Assembly (NCBI GenBank): GCA_003223895.1
Contig: QHXD01000311.1
Coordinates: 1 to 7,105 of the forward strand
From: Acidobacteriota bacterium
GTDB taxonomy: Bacteria > Acidobacteriota > Terriglobia > 20CM-2-55-15
Direction: 5' to 3'
Length of the DNA: 7,105 bases
The position numbers were made by a program, and so were the translations under genes. How positions within the stretch are numbered: the first letter of the stretch is position 1; each line of letters starts with the position of its first letter. This document shows, piece by piece, positions 5,730 to 7,105 of the stretch. The notes beneath the pieces were generated by a model that saw only the letters and a list, made by a program, of their open reading frames with translations, had not been told where the DNA came from and made no database searches.

Positions 5730-6029
5730 TTGCAATTGGATGACAATCTAAAGCAACTGATGAAAGAACTCGGCGCGGCGATAAACGACGCCCTCTCCGA
5801 ATCCGAAGACATTAGTGAGGCTATCCAAAACGTTAGGAATGCCGGCTACGATGTCTTTCTTGTGCTGGAAGCCACGATTGGTTTCAACAAGCGTTCCAAG
5901 ACCGATGGCACTGAAGAGGTTACCGCGAACGGTCTTAAGAGTGGTGAAATGAAACTCAAAGTAACAGCGCAGGATTTGAAGTTCCTCAGGTCGCTTAAAA
6001 TCAGCGTTGAAGACCTGGATCAGCAATAG
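5730..6029 (+). CDS. small conserved-looking cytoplasmic protein of unknown function
   Basis: A 99-residue, acidic, soluble protein with no membrane segment, signal peptide or cysteines. Residues 1-40 look helical (DDNLKQLMKELGAAINDALS); 41-55 contain a hydrophobic strand-like stretch (VFLVLEATIGFNKR). The tail (75-99) is again amphipathic, with TAQDLKFLRSLKISVEDLDQQ (in pieces, 79-99). I have the impression of similar small proteins in acidobacterial genomes but cannot name a family. The TTG start is supported by the GAGGAGG site 5 nt upstream. It is the only complete plus-strand gene here, divergent from the sigma cluster, and its last 29 bases overlap the end of the convergent glycosyltransferase gene. 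No functional link to either neighbour is evident. Confidence 0.8.
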   Translation: MQLDDNLKQLMKELGAAINDALSESEDISEAIQNVRNAGYDVFLVLEATIGFNKRSKTDGTEEVTANGLKSGEMKLKVTAQDLKFLRSLKISVEDLDQQ

Positions 6030-6990
6030 CCCACATCTGATCGACCGCTTCGATCACCGCAGCCACTGAAATCCCATCAATTGGATTTGCGCGTAGAAAA
6101 CGGTCCGCTGGACCTGTCGGACGAAAATGTTCCGGGTGGCCCACACTGAAGAGGCCCAGAGTCGGAACGCCGAGCGCAGGACCGAGATGCATCGGCCCCG
6201 TATCGTTGCTGACGAGCAGCTGCGTTGACGCAATCAACGCTGCAAGCTCCGGAATCGTGACACTCGTGAAAGTGAGCATTCGCGCTGGAATTCTGCTTGC
6301 CTTCCGGACGCGCTCCGCCAGCCCGCTTCCTTCTTCTCCCGAAAACACCAGCACCGTCGCCCCAAGCCGCTCAACTGCAAAATCCGCCACGCTGGCAAAG
6401 CGCTCCGGCGGCCATACCCTATCCCCAACCGGCGCATCAGCGTACAGAGCGATCTTCGGCCCAGCAGGCAAATTTTGCCCGGCCCAGGTTCGAAGATCGT
6501 CTGGAATAACCAGCTTCGCAGTGTCCGGTGAGGGCTCATTCACGACACTCTTTACCACCCTGTGAAACATCTCCGCCACGTGAAGGCTCTTATCCTCCAC
6601 GACCGGTGGCCTGTTGAAACAGAAGGAGAGATACGGCGCGTTGTATCTCTTCATGCCCACTCGCACAGGCGCTCCGGATACCCACGTGAGCAAGTTCGTC
6701 TCACGAAAACTGTGAAAATCGACGACAATGTCAAACCGGTTCCCCCGAATCTCACGAACCAGACCGGCCATCTTTCTCAATGCGCGCCACACAGGCCCAT
6801 CACGCATCGCAACCCGATCCACTGCGATCACTTCGTCTATCTGGGGACAGAGATTCGCGAGTGGCGCACATCGGTGTCCTGTCAGGAATGTCAGCCGGGC
6901 ATCGGGAAACGCGGCTTTCAACGAACGCAACGCGGGCAGCAAAAGGATGACATCTCCGAGCCGCGCAAAGCGGATCGCCAGAATCTTCAC
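6001..6990 (-). CDS. glycosyltransferase family 9 protein (ADP-heptose:LPS heptosyltransferase-like)
   Basis: GT-B fold transferase of the WaaC/WaaF type, moving a sugar (ADP-heptose in characterised members) to the LPS inner core at the cytoplasmic face of the inner membrane. From GTG 6990 it is 329 residues, normal for the family. It opens with the glycine-loop motif RFARLGDVILLLPALRSLK (7-25). FDIVVDFHSFRETNLLTWVS lies at 86-105, RVWPPERFA at 191-199, and the signature SNDTGPMHLGPALGVPTLG at 261-279. I chose GTG 6990, not the longer frame from about 7095, for two reasons: the family begins at VKILAIRF, and this GTG overlaps a TGA in another frame (GTGA), a typical operon junction. No Shine-Dalgarno is seen, consistent with translational coupling. 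Acceptor and donor cannot be fixed from sequence. Its 3' end overlaps the convergent gene by 29 bp. Confidence 0.92.
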   Translation of the reverse strand: MKILAIRFARLGDVILLLPALRSLKAAFPDARLTFLTGHRCAPLANLCPQIDEVIAVDRVAMRDGPVWRALRKMAGLVREIRGNRFDIVVDFHSFRETNLLTWVSGAPVRVGMKRYNAPYLSFCFNRPPVVEDKSLHVAEMFHRVVKSVVNEPSPDTAKLVIPDDLRTWAGQNLPAGPKIALYADAPVGDRVWPPERFASVADFAVERLGATVLVFSGEEGSGLAERVRKASRIPARMLTFTSVTIPELAALIASTQLLVSNDTGPMHLGPALGVPTLGLFSVGHPEHFRPTGPADRFLRANPIDGISVAAVIEAVDQMWAIADPGLQR

Positions 6991-7105
6991 GGCAGGATCA
7001 GGGAAGGATGAGGCCACTCGACCGTTCCGCCGATGGGGCCACGCCAGCCATGCTGCTGAGCCAATCCAAATAACGACGACTCTTCGGGCGAACACTGGAA
7101 TTTGC
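6987..7105 (-). CDS. C-terminal end of an unidentified upstream gene (partial)
   Basis: On the minus strand one frame is open from the window edge to a TGA at 6989-6987, giving about 38 codons that end in GGTVEWPHPSLILP. The stop overlaps the GTG of the glycosyltransferase gene in a GTGA arrangement, and third codon positions are mostly G or C, as in the neighbouring genes. That favours this frame over the two alternatives: the N-terminal extension of the glycosyltransferase, and a frame ending a few codons earlier. Too little is present to identify it; an envelope or glycan biosynthesis gene would fit the context. Confidence 0.42.
   Translation of the reverse strand, partial: KFQCSPEESSLFGLAQQHGWRGPIGGTVEWPHPSLILP

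Noticed and set aside
6991..7095. N-terminal extension of the glycosyltransferase to about position 7095
   Set aside because: Family homology begins at VKILAIRF from GTG 6990. The extension has poorer codon use and overlaps another frame that ends in a GTGA junction at that GTG.

Overview
The window reads as chromosomal DNA of a moderately GC-rich Gram-negative bacterium. The best guess is an acidobacterial or similar soil lineage. This rests on three things: an archaeal-type methylmalonyl-CoA mutase large subunit, a family 9 (heptosyltransferase-like) glycosyltransferase implying an LPS-type envelope, and an ECF sigma / zinc-finger anti-sigma / TPR-CHAT gene set of a kind I associate with such bacteria. 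The taxonomic call is an inference from gene content only. No rRNA, tRNA, CRISPR array or transposase gene is visible.

Layout, left to right. Positions 1-1030 (minus) hold the N-terminal two thirds of a methylmalonyl-CoA mutase large subunit, running off the left edge. Positions 1059-1151 hold a perfect 37-bp inverted repeat around a 19-nt loop, resembling a REPIN or small non-autonomous mobile element. It supplies the stop codon of one neighbour and abuts the start of the other. Positions 1148-3954 (minus) encode a TPR-CHAT caspase-like protease, now split into two overlapping reading frames by an apparent single-base deletion near 1904-1910. Positions 4023-4631 (minus) encode a soluble zinc-finger anti-sigma-like protein with a C-terminal beta-sandwich-like domain. 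Positions 4725-5291 (minus) encode an ECF-type sigma factor, and 5291-5539 (minus) a two-helix small membrane protein whose stop overlaps the sigma start. Positions 5540-5729 are a divergent control region. Positions 5730-6029 (plus) encode a small conserved-looking protein of unknown function, overlapping tail to tail with a GT9 glycosyltransferase at 6001-6990 (minus). That gene in turn overlaps by GTGA with the end of a further unidentified gene running off the right edge.

How the genes may work together: the minus-strand cluster from 5539 down to 1148 looks like one transcription unit (membrane protein, sigma, anti-sigma, TPR-CHAT) with a good vegetative-type promoter at 5555-5583 and a second one inside it, upstream of the anti-sigma. 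The simplest reading is a signalling module in which an ECF sigma factor, its cytoplasmic zinc-binding partner and a Cys-His protease with a large TPR sensor or scaffold are co-expressed. A protease-controlled sigma release is an attractive but untested inference; it would be conceptually similar to the Craspase TPR-CHAT / Csx30 / RpoE circuit but without CRISPR. As read, the CHAT protease is interrupted exactly between the N-terminal part of the CHAT domain and its catalytic part, so in this sequence the module may be inactive, unless the break is a sequencing error or is bypassed by translational coupling or frameshifting.
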